From contig NZ_JAGHRE010000004.1 of assembly GCF_017743935.1 (NCBI RefSeq), positions 186,001 through 250,000 of the forward strand: 64,000 bases of DNA, in the 5' to 3' direction. Position numbers and translations under genes: made by a program. Below are positions 1 to 8,902 of this stretch, one piece after another. The stretch's first letter is position 1, and every line of letters starts with the position of its first letter. Source of the DNA: Tropicibacter sp. R16_0. Lineage in GTDB: Bacteria > Pseudomonadota > Alphaproteobacteria > Rhodobacterales > Rhodobacteraceae. The notes under the pieces are model-generated. The model saw only the letters and a program-made list of their open reading frames with translations. It was not told the origin of the DNA and searched no databases.

Positions 1-1028
1 TAAAGATCGTCGTAGGTGCCGTTCTCGCGCAGGGCCAACAGTGCCTGGTTGACGTCTTCAACCAAGGGCGAGCCAGTGGGGAACGCGATGCCATAGTTTT
101 CCCGCAGGAAGATCGCACCGGTCATAGAGGCGTGTTCCTGGCCTTCGTGCGTGGCGTAGTAGGACAAGATCGGAGCGTCAAAAACGACGGCATCCAGATC
201 GGCCTTCTCAAAAGCCTGGATCATCGGATCCAACCCTTCGAAAGCAACATAGTTGAGCTCTCTGCGGTCAAGAAACCCGGCGGCCGTGGACCCATCGATT
301 GTGCCAACGCGCTGCCCATACAGGTCGTTGACCGAGTTGATCGACCCGCTGATCGCCTCGACCGTCATGACCGAGGTGATCCGGGCGGTAAAGACCGACA
401 CGATGAACAAAGACGAAATCACCAGGATCACGCCAAAGACCCGGCCAAAGGCGGTGCGGGGCACGCGCTCTTCGAAGCCGCCGTTTACAACCAGATTGAG
501 CGCCCACCAGAACGATGGGAACCAGGCCTGATTGGCAGGGCGGTCAAAATACGGCTGAGCGCGACGCTCAAAGTACCACATCAACATCCCGCCACACATC
601 AGCATCAGAAAGGCAAGTCCGATGGCGATGAACAGATCAAGCGACAAAAGCGCCGACATAAGGGACGGTGAGCGCGCCTGATCGGCAGGCACCATCAGTT
701 GCAACCCGGATTCGAAAATCGGCTGGCTGAAGTCCATGCGGGTTTCGCGTGCCGCCGTGATCGAGATGTTGGCAATTGCCATGTCCGCCGAGCCATCTTC
801 GACTGAGGACAGCATGTCTGCGAATTGTTCGAACCGCTGAATCTGGATGTCCCAATTCAGCGCTTCGGCCAGAGCGGCCATCAATTCGATCGAAAAGCCT
901 TGCTCTGCTCCGTTCTCGGAGTACGAGAACGGCGGACGGGAAACCGTAGAGACCGTCAGGGTCTGTGCAATGGTTGCTTGAGCCCAAAGTGTGAGTGTCA
1001 GGCACAAGCCGAGGAGAAGGCCGCGCAT
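1..1028 (-). CDS. Ionotropic glutamate receptor-like channel: periplasmic ligand-binding protein with inserted pore (partial)
   Basis: The 342 visible codons run off the left edge of the window, so the C-terminus is missing. Layout: signal peptide (about 1-22), first half of a type-3 periplasmic solute-binding domain (25-115, with DMAIANISIT and MDFSQP), membrane helix (about 129-151), pore loop (about 170-190, PSFWWALNL), second helix (194-214) ending in VFTARITSVMTVEAI, then the second half of the binding domain (GQRVGTIDGS onward). This order is that of prokaryotic GluR0-type channels. The post-helix TAxxxS pattern resembles the eukaryotic SYTANLA motif. The loop reads VVNGGFEERVP where potassium-type members carry TVGYGD, so ion selectivity is unclear. 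ATG at 1028 gives a clean signal peptide. It is probably an inner-membrane ligand-gated channel; a pure transporter-binding role is unlikely because of the pore insertion. Confidence 0.8.
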   Translation of the reverse strand, partial: MRGLLLGLCLTLTLWAQATIAQTLTVSTVSRPPFSYSENGAEQGFSIELMAALAEALNWDIQIQRFEQFADMLSSVEDGSADMAIANISITAARETRMDFSQPIFESGLQLMVPADQARSPSLMSALLSLDLFIAIGLAFLMLMCGGMLMWYFERRAQPYFDRPANQAWFPSFWWALNLVVNGGFEERVPRTAFGRVFGVILVISSLFIVSVFTARITSVMTVEAISGSINSVNDLYGQRVGTIDGSTAAGFLDRRELNYVAFEGLDPMIQAFEKADLDAVVFDAPILSYYATHEGQEHASMTGAIFLRENYGIAFPTGSPLVEDVNQALLALRENGTYDDL

Positions 1029-1093
1029 GTTAACCATCAGTATTTTGCGCGTTCCTAGACAGATTCGACCAACCGGGCAAGCCCGCCTTTAGG

Positions 1094-2188
1094 TCAAGCA
1101 ACCCGACGTTCGGCTAAGATGCGGGCATCAAAGGCGCGCAAGACGGGGACTTTCGACCGTCCATGATCAGGCAGACCATGGCGATCCAACTGCCCCAACA
1201 GGCTTGCTGCCAAGTGGACAGGCTTGCGACGCAGGCGACCGATGTAAAGGCTTTGGGCAACAGTTCCGGCCGCCAAGATTGGTTCGTTTTCGGGCAGAAG
1301 CAGTTGCTGATACGTGACGGTAAGACCACAGCGTGCGGGCAGGACCGAGGCTCCTCCGGCGAGATGCCGAACCGGGGTGGCAACCGCTTCATGGCCGAAC
1401 AAGTATTCGACTTCACTGCCTGCCAGCACCAAGCGCTGATCCGGTGCGGTCTGGATGTCCTGTTGCAGGCCGAAATAAGGCGCGCGCAGATGAAGTGGTT
1501 TTGCGGTTCCACGTGCGACCATCGTATGGGTGATCTTGTGCAGCACCGGCACGATTTCAAGGTCGGCGGTTAGCACCACATCCCCACGCTTCAACTTGCT
1601 GATCGGTCGGTAACCGTCGGGGGTTGCAATTGGCGTGTTCGGAAGCAGGGATGGCATCGGTCCAACGGCTTCGATGTCGTTGCTCAACGCCATGTAAATG
1701 ACATCGGGAGACACAAACCGGTGCTCGCCGGGTTTGAAAAGCGCACGAACGTCGCCGACCCTCAGGGGGCAGGGGCGCGGCGCATCCACAACAAACAAGG
1801 TGTCCTGGTCGTTCTGTTCCACCGCCAAACGTCCCCAGCGGGCGGGCGCATCCCAGGAATATGTCAGCCGCAAGACGTCCAAGCGCCCCATCTCTGAGGG
1901 ATTCAGTGCTTTGTGCAGGACCGAGTCCCCCTGAAAGAGGATCAGGATCAGGCCGCCACCTGGGATTGCCTGTAGCGACAGGTGAAACGGCCAATCCCCA
2001 CCTCGCTCATAATGTACCAGCGATCGGGGGCGGCTTGTGGTGGGCAGCCGGGTTTCGATGACAAGCGAACCACGGGTCAGCAGATCGTCCTCACGCGATC
2101 CAATCAGAGGCTGGTCTTCTGGATGACGGTCTAGGCCTTGCGGCGCGAAATGGTGCCCATCGGCATCCGAGAGTGCAATCCAGGTCAT
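1094..2188 (-). CDS. Hint-domain protein with degenerate first residue
   Basis: The protein has 364 residues. Residues 1-180 are an unassigned, probably beta-rich region. From about 185 there is a Hint (hedgehog/intein) module of the type common in Rhodobacteraceae, seen from TPIATPDGYRPI, the APDQRLVLAG core and the C-terminal VLRAFDARIL. Self-processing Hint modules begin with Cys or Ser before the xxGTxIxT motif. Here the position reads SLLPNTPIATP, so the cysteine nucleophile of the neighbouring protein is absent. The ATG lies 2 bp after the stop of the upstream Hint gene, so the two are very likely co-transcribed. Autoprocessing is doubtful; it may be a surface or secretion-related partner of its neighbour. 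Function unknown. Confidence 0.75.
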   Translation of the reverse strand: MTWIALSDADGHHFAPQGLDRHPEDQPLIGSREDDLLTRGSLVIETRLPTTSRPRSLVHYERGGDWPFHLSLQAIPGGGLILILFQGDSVLHKALNPSEMGRLDVLRLTYSWDAPARWGRLAVEQNDQDTLFVVDAPRPCPLRVGDVRALFKPGEHRFVSPDVIYMALSNDIEAVGPMPSLLPNTPIATPDGYRPISKLKRGDVVLTADLEIVPVLHKITHTMVARGTAKPLHLRAPYFGLQQDIQTAPDQRLVLAGSEVEYLFGHEAVATPVRHLAGGASVLPARCGLTVTYQQLLLPENEPILAAGTVAQSLYIGRLRRKPVHLAASLLGQLDRHGLPDHGRSKVPVLRAFDARILAERRVA

Positions 2189-2190
2189 GT

Positions 2191-3786
2191 TCAGGCCACC
2201 CTTTGCGCAGACATCAGAACCTGCGCTTCGTACTTGCGCAGGGTTCGCCGGGCGGCGGGGCTGTATCCTTCGCCGGTGGTTGGGTCTAGTTCCGGGAATA
2301 TCGCGCAGATTTCATCGACGATGGGCTGCTCAAACAGCTCGGTTGTTTGTGGGCCGGGCAGGAAGCTTTCAGTCGGGAGGCCCTCGGAATAGATGACCTG
2401 ATGTTGGTCGAACATCAGATGCACGTAAGTCACTGCACGCCCTTCGACGCGGGTAACTGAATGATCGTTGATCAGATCCTTGGCCGCCACCAGAACCTCG
2501 CCTTCACCGAACAACAGCTCCGCCAGGCTGTCACGGACCAACACCCGGTGTTGCGGCGAAACCAGCAGATCACGATGCTCGCCAAAGGTGCCTGCCCGAA
2601 TGCGGATCGGAGCCAGATCCCCTTGGGCCCGAACTGTGCGCCGCCCAATCCAGCGCAGCGGCTGCGGGCCGTCGTCCTGAGTTTCGACAAGTTGTCCCAA
2701 AGCCAATCTTTCCACCGGCTTCTCGCCTTGAGGAGTACGGATCAGGGTGCCGGCCACGAAACAGGGGACCGAGCTGACATTCACAATGCCGGTGTCGTTG
2801 TTGGTGCCGTTTGACACTCCGTACGTGAAATTGAAGTCTTCAGTATCCCCATCACCAAAGACGGTGATCGTGCCATCCGCATTCAGCTGGATGGTTTGAC
2901 CCGTATTCAGGGTGACGGTATCCCCGGCACTGACGGAGATTCCATTCAGATGCGTGATCGTCAGCGTCCCGCCAGTGGTGTTCTGGTCGTTGGCCAGAAC
3001 ATCGATGGTCTGCGATCCTTCAGGGTGAACGGTGGTGCTGTCTACGTTTGCGACAAGCGCTGTCTGAACACTGTCCGCGGCGATCAGGAGGGCCGAGTCA
3101 TAGCTGCTGTCTGACACATCGGCGATTCCGATGCGGATGTCGTTGACGATTCCGGGTACCACATCGATCGTCAATGTCATGGTGACCGTCAGGCCATCCA
3201 TTTCGGTGTTGTAATCGTCGTTGGTGTTGTCGAGGAACAGGTTCTCGTTGTTGGTCGAGTTGATGTTGCCGGGATCGGCGTCCCCGTTGCCAAATTGCGT
3301 ATCGACCTGCGTTCCGTTGATCCAAACGCCGACAAAATCCTGATAAACCGAGTTCACGAACTCGGGATATTCTTCAGAGGCAAAAACGAACTGGAACGTC
3401 ATCTGTGTGACGGTTGGATCATCAACCGTAAAGCTGATGTCCAGATACGAAGCGTCGTAGGTATTTGTTCCGGCGGCAGCGTTGAAGTCTGCGTTGTTGT
3501 CTTCGCCTGAGGTGTTGGTCGATGTGCTGCCCGAGCGGTTCGGATCACCGTTGCTGCGGGTGTAATGGTTGACGCGTCCGGTAGACAGGATCACGCCCGA
3601 GTCTGACGGGGTCGCCCCAGGCGCCAGGGCGTCGCCGTTCGAATAGATCGCCGATGATCGGCTCCACCCGGAATACGACGCATCGACGACAGTTACACCA
3701 TCGCCGAAAATCGTCTCAGCCATCTGTATGGCAGACGCATTGGTTTGATAGTTCAGCTCCGCACCGGTCGCCATGTCCTGCCCCAA
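2191..3786 (-). CDS. Secreted choice-of-anchor L domain protein with C-terminal Hint domain
   Basis: The protein has 531 residues and no classical signal peptide. Residues 15-245 match the choice-of-anchor L pattern: ETIFGDGVTVVDASYSG near the start, DSGVILSTG, then FVFASEEYPEFV and FVGVWING. Residues 250-340 look like a cadherin/VCBS-like linker (IDVLANDQN, Asn/Asp/Thr-rich). From about 343 a Hint domain begins with an intact nucleophile (PCFVAGTLIRTPQG) and the VSPQHRVLV histidine motif. The lack of a Sec signal with Asp/Asn-rich repeats suggests type I-like export, but this is inference. An alternative start is Met5. It is first in a two-gene unit with the degenerate Hint gene. Role may be adhesion or matrix; unproven. 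Confidence 0.78.
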   Translation of the reverse strand: MGQDMATGAELNYQTNASAIQMAETIFGDGVTVVDASYSGWSRSSAIYSNGDALAPGATPSDSGVILSTGRVNHYTRSNGDPNRSGSTSTNTSGEDNNADFNAAAGTNTYDASYLDISFTVDDPTVTQMTFQFVFASEEYPEFVNSVYQDFVGVWINGTQVDTQFGNGDADPGNINSTNNENLFLDNTNDDYNTEMDGLTVTMTLTIDVVPGIVNDIRIGIADVSDSSYDSALLIAADSVQTALVANVDSTTVHPEGSQTIDVLANDQNTTGGTLTITHLNGISVSAGDTVTLNTGQTIQLNADGTITVFGDGDTEDFNFTYGVSNGTNNDTGIVNVSSVPCFVAGTLIRTPQGEKPVERLALGQLVETQDDGPQPLRWIGRRTVRAQGDLAPIRIRAGTFGEHRDLLVSPQHRVLVRDSLAELLFGEGEVLVAAKDLINDHSVTRVEGRAVTYVHLMFDQHQVIYSEGLPTESFLPGPQTTELFEQPIVDEICAIFPELDPTTGEGYSPAARRTLRKYEAQVLMSAQRVA

Positions 3787-4067
3787 CCCTCAGTCTTCAA
3801 GAGGCAGAACACCCGGCCGCAGGGGTTGTCCCCTGTCCATGCAAAACGGGTGGCCGCGGCTGTTCTTTTGACGGCGCGCGGTCGTGTTTCGGTCAGTCTT
3901 TTGCGACTGTACTGCTGATTGCCCTGCCTCGGGTCATGTTATTGCTCAAAGGGTTAGCACGGGATTTGCCCGCCTGTTAAGCGCATTTCAGCCGAAAGGG
4001 GTTGGCAACGCGACCTTTTCGTCACAAGTGTGGCCCAACAAAGGCCATGACCCAAGCGAGAGACGAG

Positions 4068-5213
4068 ATGACCCAGACCGACGCTGCCCAACTGACCGCT
4101 GACCTGATCCGCTGCCCTTCGGTGACGCCGGACGAGGGCGGGGCACTGGTATTGCTGGCTGATAAACTGAGCGCTGCCGGGTTTGAATGCACCCGGGTGG
4201 ATCGCGGTGAGGTGTCGAACCTTTTTGCCCGCTGGGGCGCCAAGGGCCACGCGCAAACCTTCGGGTTCAACGGCCATACGGATGTTGTGCCGCTGGGGGA
4301 CGAGGCCGCCTGGACCACGGCGCCTTTTGGTGCGGATGAGAAAGACGGTTTCATGTACGGGCGTGGGGCCACCGACATGAAATCGGGAGTTGCCGCCTTT
4401 GCTGCTGCGGCCATCGATTTTGTCACCCAAACCCCACCCGATGGCGCCGTGATCCTGACCATCACCGGCGATGAAGAGGGCGACGCCATCGACGGCACAA
4501 CGGCGCTGCTGGATTTCATGGATGCTGAAAACGAGGCGATGTCGGTTTGCCTGGTGGGCGAACCCACCTGTCCCGACACCATGGGTGAGATGATCAAGAT
4601 CGGGCGGCGCGGTTCGATGACAGCATGGTTCACTGTGACGGGCGTTCAGGGCCACTCTGCCTATCCTCATCGCGCAAAGAACCCGCTGCCTGCATTGGCG
4701 CGTCTGATGGACCGGCTGGCGAGCCATGAGTTGGATCAGGGAACCGATCACTTTGATGCGTCGACCCTGGCTGTGGTAACCATGGATACCGGAAACCCGG
4801 CAACAAACGTGATCCCGGCGCAGTGTACCGCCGCCGTTAACATCCGCTTCAATGACACTCATACCGGCGCCGGTCTGACCGATTGGCTGCAAGGTGAGGT
4901 TGACCAAGTGGCGGAAGCCTTCGGTGTCGAGATCGAGATGAAGGTCAAAATCTCGGGCGAAAGCTTTCTGACCCCTCCGGGCGCATTGTCCGATCTGGTG
5001 GCGGCTTCGGTCGAGGCGGAAACCGGCGTGAAACCGGAGTTGTCGACGACAGGTGGCACCTCGGACGCACGGTTTGTAAAAAACCACTGTCCGGTTGTGG
5101 AATTCGGCCTTGTTGGCCGCACCATGCATCAGGTCGATGAACGGGTCGAGGTGGCGCAGATCCACCAGCTCAAAGGCATCTACACGCGCATCCTGCGAGA
5201 CTACTTTGCATGA
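4068..5213 (+). CDS. dapE: Succinyl-diaminopimelate desuccinylase
   Basis: M20-family metallopeptidase of the lysine/meso-diaminopimelate pathway, hydrolysing N-succinyl-LL-DAP to LL-DAP and succinate in the cytosol. Zinc-site motifs are visible: FNGHTDVVP (His and following Asp), [10 protein letters not shown] (bridging Asp), TGDEEGDA (catalytic and ligand Glu), VGEPT, and the late TMHQVDERV with the final His ligand. Starting at 4068 gives 381 residues, close to the usual 375-385. Upstream in-frame ATGs at 4002 and 4047 would add a low-quality extension. The downstream GNAT gene starts inside the stop codon (ATGA), so translation is probably coupled. Confidence 0.95.
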   Translation: MTQTDAAQLTADLIRCPSVTPDEGGALVLLADKLSAAGFECTRVDRGEVSNLFARWGAKGHAQTFGFNGHTDVVPLGDEAAWTTAPFGADEKDGFMYGRGATDMKSGVAAFAAAAIDFVTQTPPDGAVILTITGDEEGDAIDGTTALLDFMDAENEAMSVCLVGEPTCPDTMGEMIKIGRRGSMTAWFTVTGVQGHSAYPHRAKNPLPALARLMDRLASHELDQGTDHFDASTLAVVTMDTGNPATNVIPAQCTAAVNIRFNDTHTGAGLTDWLQGEVDQVAEAFGVEIEMKVKISGESFLTPPGALSDLVAASVEAETGVKPELSTTGGTSDARFVKNHCPVVEFGLVGRTMHQVDERVEVAQIHQLKGIYTRILRDYFA

Positions 5214-5635
5214 CGCTGAAGATTGAAGTGACCGAAGACCGCGACACTTGCTTTGCATTGCGGCACACGGTCTTTGTCGAGGAACAGGGCGTTCCGATCG
5301 AAGAAGAAATCGACGAGCTGGACGAAGTGGCGACTCATATTCTGGCCACGGCGGATGGCGTGCCAACCGGTGCGGCGCGGATTGTGTTTGACGCTGAGAC
5401 GGCCAAGATCGGTCGGGTTTGTGTGCTTCCCAAAGGGCGTGGAACCGGCATGGGGGTGGCTTTGATCCAAAAAGGGGTCGAGATCGCGCGTGCCAAGCCG
5501 GGCGTTACCAAAGTCAAACTGGGCGCGCAGATCCATGCCCTTGGGTTCTACGAAAAGCTGGGGTTTCAGGCCTATGGTCCTGTCTATGACGACGCGGGGA
5601 TCGATCACCGAGATATGATGCTGGATCTGGCATGA
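5210..5635 (+). CDS. GNAT-family N-acetyltransferase
   Basis: The 141-residue protein is a single GNAT domain. The N-terminal [14 protein letters not shown] stretch is typical of the ElaA/YjcF-like branch. The acetyl-CoA loop motif is degenerate but recognisable as [12 protein letters not shown], and [23 protein letters not shown] gives beta-5 to beta-6. The acceptor substrate cannot be read from the sequence. It overlaps dapE by 4 bp and the DUF2064 gene by 4 bp, so it sits in the middle of a translationally coupled dapE-GNAT-DUF2064 unit. Confidence 0.88.
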   Translation: MTLKIEVTEDRDTCFALRHTVFVEEQGVPIEEEIDELDEVATHILATADGVPTGAARIVFDAETAKIGRVCVLPKGRGTGMGVALIQKGVEIARAKPGVTKVKLGAQIHALGFYEKLGFQAYGPVYDDAGIDHRDMMLDLA

Positions 5636-6210
5636 AGCGTACGCTGGTCATCATGGTCAAGGAGCCGCGCCCGGGCCGGGTCAAAACGCGCCTGGGGCGG
5701 GATATCGGCATGGTTGGCGCGGCCTGGTGGTTTCGCCATCAAACCCGCAGCCTGATCCGTCGCCTGCGTGATCCACGCTGGCAGATCGTTTTGGCCGTGG
5801 CCCCTGACCGTGAAGGTTTGGAAAGCCGCATCTGGCCCGTAGATCTGCCGCGCGCACCGCAGGGGAGCGGCGATCTGGGCGACCGAATGGGGCGTATGCT
5901 GCGCGCGATGCCACCCGGTCCGGTTTGCGTGATCGGGGCAGATATTCCGGGGATTTCCCGCGCGCGGATCGGGCGTGCGTTTGCCGCGCTAGGATCGCAT
6001 GAGATGGTGTTCGGCCCCGCCCCCGATGGCGGCTATTGGCTCGTTGGGGCCAAGCGCGCGGCGGCTTTGCCGTTGACCCTGTTCAAGGGTGTCCGCTGGT
6101 CGACCGAGTATGCTTTGGCCGACACCATGGCCTCGGTTCCCGGTCTCAGGATCGCGCTGGTGGATGAGTTGCGGGACGTGGACACCAAGGCGGATTTGTC
6201 GCGGCTTTGA
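5632..6210 (+). CDS. TIGR04282/DUF2064-family glycosyltransferase
   Basis: A 192-residue GT-A-like protein. The N-terminal nucleotide-binding segment is VIMVKEPRPGRVKTRLG. It is followed by GSGDLGDRMGRML, the putative metal-binding VIGADIPGI and the conserved FGPAPDGGYWLVG, ending with LRDVDTKADL. Members include the arsenosugar-synthesis glycosyltransferase group, but no arsenic genes are nearby, so the substrate stays open. It overlaps the GNAT gene by 4 bp and is followed 45 bp later by rnr. Confidence 0.88.
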   Translation: MKRTLVIMVKEPRPGRVKTRLGRDIGMVGAAWWFRHQTRSLIRRLRDPRWQIVLAVAPDREGLESRIWPVDLPRAPQGSGDLGDRMGRMLRAMPPGPVCVIGADIPGISRARIGRAFAALGSHEMVFGPAPDGGYWLVGAKRAAALPLTLFKGVRWSTEYALADTMASVPGLRIALVDELRDVDTKADLSRL

Positions 6211-6255
6211 CGTTTTGGTCATGACCTTGTCAAAGGGCCGTGATAGGCCAGAAGT

Positions 6256-8508
6256 ATGACGCGTATTCCCACCAAGGAAGAAATCCTCGACTGGATTTCG
6301 GCCAACCCGACCCTCACATCGAAACGAGACATCGCCAAAGCCTTTGGGATCAAGGGCTCGGACAGGATCGACCTGAAACGGCTGCTCAAAGAGCTTGAGG
6401 CCGAGGGCCATCTGGAAAAGCGCAAACGCAGCTATTCCGACCCGGATCGCTTGCCACCGGTCAGCGTTTTGCAGGTCAAGGCACCTGATGAAAACGGCGA
6501 TCTGTTTGCCAAGCCCATGGAATGGCATGGCGAGGGTGTCGAGCCCGTCGTTCTGGTCATTCCCCGCGCCTCGGACCCGGCCCTGGGCGAAGGAGATCGC
6601 ATCCTGGCCCGCCTGACCGTCGTGCACGAGGAAGATCACAACTACGAGGCGCGCCTGATCCGCCGCATCGGTGCAAACCCCAAACGCATACTGGGTGTGT
6701 TTCGCAAACGCAGCGAAGGCGGCCGGATCGTGCCTATCGACAAGTCGGCAGGTACCGAATGGACTGTGGCCGAGGCCGCTGTGCTCGGCGCCAAGGATGG
6801 CGAGTTGGTTGAGGCAGAGCAGGCCGGACCAAAGGGCCGCATGGGTCTGCCCAAGGCGCGGATCGTGGAACGGCTGGGTGATCCGTCCGCTCCTAAGGCC
6901 GTGTCGCTGATCGCGATCCATCAGCACGGCATCCCCGATGATTTCCCCGACAAGGTGATTGCTGAGGCCGACGCCGCAAAACCCATGGGGTTGAGCGGTC
7001 GCGAGGACCTGCGCGATCTGCCGCTCTTGACCATCGACCCCTCAGATGCGCGTGATCACGACGACGCTTGTTATGCCCATGCCGATGATGACCCCAAAAA
7101 CCTGGGCGGTCATATCGTCTGGGTCGCGATTGCCGATGTGGCGGCCTATGTGCGCCCGGGTTCGGCCCTTGATCGCGAGGCGCGCAAGCGCGGCAACTCC
7201 AGCTATTTCCCCGACCGTGTCGTGCCGATGCTGCCGGATCGACTGTCGGGCGATCTATGCTCGCTGCACGAGGGCGTGCCGCGCGCCTGTTTGGCGGTGC
7301 GGATGCAGCTTGATGCAGACGGCAACAAGCTGTCACATCGATTTGTGCGCGGGTTGATGCGCTCGGTCGCATCGCTGCATTATGCCGAGGTGCAAGAGGC
7401 CATTGATGGCAATCCGAACGATCGCACCGGGCCGCTGCTCGACCCGATCCTGAAGCCGCTTTATGCCGCTTACGGTGCTTTGAAAAAGGCGCGAGAAGAG
7501 CGTCAGCCGCTGGATCTGGACCTGCCAGAGCGCAAGATCGTGCTGGATGATGATGGCACGGTTCAATCGGTCAACTTCCGCGATCGTCTGGATGCGCACC
7601 GCTTGATCGAAGAGTTCATGGTGTTGGCCAATGTGGCCGCAGCCGAGACGCTCAACGCCAAGAAATCGCCGCTCCTATTCCGGGTTCACGAGGAACCGGC
7701 CCCCGAAAAGCTGGAGTCGCTGCGCGAGACGGCACAGGCGGCGGGGTTCAACCTGGCCAAGGGGCAGGTGCTGCAGACCCGTCACCTGAATGCGCTGTTG
7801 AACGCCGCGGCGGGGACGGACGATGCCGAGCTGATCAACCTGTCGACCCTGCGGTCCATGGCACAAGCCTATTACTCGCCCGAGAACTTTGGTCATTTCG
7901 GTTTGGCTTTGCGGAACTATGCGCATTTTACCTCGCCCATCCGCCGTTATGCCGACCTGATCGTGCACCGTGCTCTGATCAAGGCGCATGGCTGGGGCGA
8001 TGACGGGTTGCAACCTGATGAGATTGACCGGCTGGAAGACACCGCCACCCATATCTCGGACACTGAGCGCCGTTCGATGATGGCCGAGCGCGACACTACA
8101 GATCGCTATTTGGCCGCCTATTTGAGTGAGCGGGTGGGTAACGAATTCTCAGGTCGGATCAGTGGCATGGCGCGGTTCGGGGCTTTTGTGAAGTTGGACG
8201 AAACCGGGGCTGATGGGTTGGTGCCTGTGCGATCTTTGGGGCGGGAGTTCTTTCATTTCGACCGCGAGGCAGGGACGCTGATGGGGTCCGATACCGGTAT
8301 GATCCTGTCCATCGGTCAGCGGGTCACGGTGCGTCTTGCTCAGGCAACACCGGTAACGGGTGGGCTGGAGCTGGAACTGCTCTCGGTCGAAGACAAGGCT
8401 ATGCCAAAGCCGGTCAGCCCTGCGGGCCGCACGCAGCGTCGCAAGGCGATCAAGGGCAAGCGCAAGCGGGACAAGATCAAACGCAAGGTCGAGCGTAAGC
8501 GGCGCTAA
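6256..8508 (+). CDS. rnr: Ribonuclease R
   Basis: A 750-residue processive 3'-5' exoribonuclease acting on structured RNA and in rRNA/mRNA decay. In order: N-terminal winged helix (about 1-65), cold-shock-like OB folds, the RNB catalytic domain with the metal site LLTIDPSDARDHDD (about 255-270), the active-site region YAHFTSPIRRYADL (about 555), an S1 domain (about 630-710, FSGRISGMARFGAFVKL) and a Lys/Arg-rich tail after 720 (QRRKAIKGKRKRDKIKRK). The basic tail is typical of RNase R rather than RNase II. It ends 1 bp from the stop of the convergent DUF1801 gene, with no room for a separate terminator. Confidence 0.96.
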   Translation: MTRIPTKEEILDWISANPTLTSKRDIAKAFGIKGSDRIDLKRLLKELEAEGHLEKRKRSYSDPDRLPPVSVLQVKAPDENGDLFAKPMEWHGEGVEPVVLVIPRASDPALGEGDRILARLTVVHEEDHNYEARLIRRIGANPKRILGVFRKRSEGGRIVPIDKSAGTEWTVAEAAVLGAKDGELVEAEQAGPKGRMGLPKARIVERLGDPSAPKAVSLIAIHQHGIPDDFPDKVIAEADAAKPMGLSGREDLRDLPLLTIDPSDARDHDDACYAHADDDPKNLGGHIVWVAIADVAAYVRPGSALDREARKRGNSSYFPDRVVPMLPDRLSGDLCSLHEGVPRACLAVRMQLDADGNKLSHRFVRGLMRSVASLHYAEVQEAIDGNPNDRTGPLLDPILKPLYAAYGALKKAREERQPLDLDLPERKIVLDDDGTVQSVNFRDRLDAHRLIEEFMVLANVAAAETLNAKKSPLLFRVHEEPAPEKLESLRETAQAAGFNLAKGQVLQTRHLNALLNAAAGTDDAELINLSTLRSMAQAYYSPENFGHFGLALRNYAHFTSPIRRYADLIVHRALIKAHGWGDDGLQPDEIDRLEDTATHISDTERRSMMAERDTTDRYLAAYLSERVGNEFSGRISGMARFGAFVKLDETGADGLVPVRSLGREFFHFDREAGTLMGSDTGMILSIGQRVTVRLAQATPVTGGLELELLSVEDKAMPKPVSPAGRTQRRKAIKGKRKRDKIKRKVERKRR

Positions 8509-8509
8509 C

Positions 8510-8902
8510 TCACGTCTTCTGGTGATAGGTCAGAGCTCGGGCGATGAGCCAGCCGTGGCGCCCCTGATCGATCTGATCAGCATCCTTGAACAGAACGGCC
8601 CGTGTCCCTTCGATCTGGTCCGCCTTGGGAAAGGCCATTTCGTAGTCCGGGATCAGGCGGCTTTGGCAATGCACAAACAGGGCGAAACCCCCTGATTTGG
8701 GAACGCCTAAGCGGATGGTTGATCCTTTGGCTGTCAGATAGGCGGGTTGGCCCCATTTCAGGGTCTCTTCGACCTGGGGCGCAGTGGGCAAATCACTGGC
8801 CACGTCAAAGATCAGTTCGCGCAGGCGCAGAAGACCGTCGCGCGGTTCAGATGGGATCGCCGCAAAAGCTGCGGCGACCTGTTCGTTGGCAAAGGGTGTC
8901 AT
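8510..8902 (-). CDS. DUF1801 domain protein
   Basis: The 130-residue protein carries the DUF1801 (YdhG-like) core: LRELIFDVA, VEETLKWGQPAYL and GFALFVHCQS. No biochemical function is established for the family. Its ATG overlaps the stop of the upstream GST-like gene by 4 bp (ATGA), so the two form a coupled pair divergent from a WYL-type regulator. Confidence 0.85.
   Translation of the reverse strand: MTPFANEQVAAAFAAIPSEPRDGLLRLRELIFDVASDLPTAPQVEETLKWGQPAYLTAKGSTIRLGVPKSGGFALFVHCQSRLIPDYEMAFPKADQIEGTRAVLFKDADQIDQGRHGWLIARALTYHQKT

Noticed and set aside
1094-3786. Reading the Hint modules as self-splicing inteins
   Set aside because: No host enzyme is interrupted and no C-terminal splice residues or extein are visible; these are C-terminal Hint modules of secreted-type proteins.
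3954-5366. 470-codon open frame on the minus strand over dapE and the GNAT gene
   Set aside because: Lies fully antisense to two recognised, overlapping genes, has no family motif and reads as low-complexity shadow of high-GC coding sequence.
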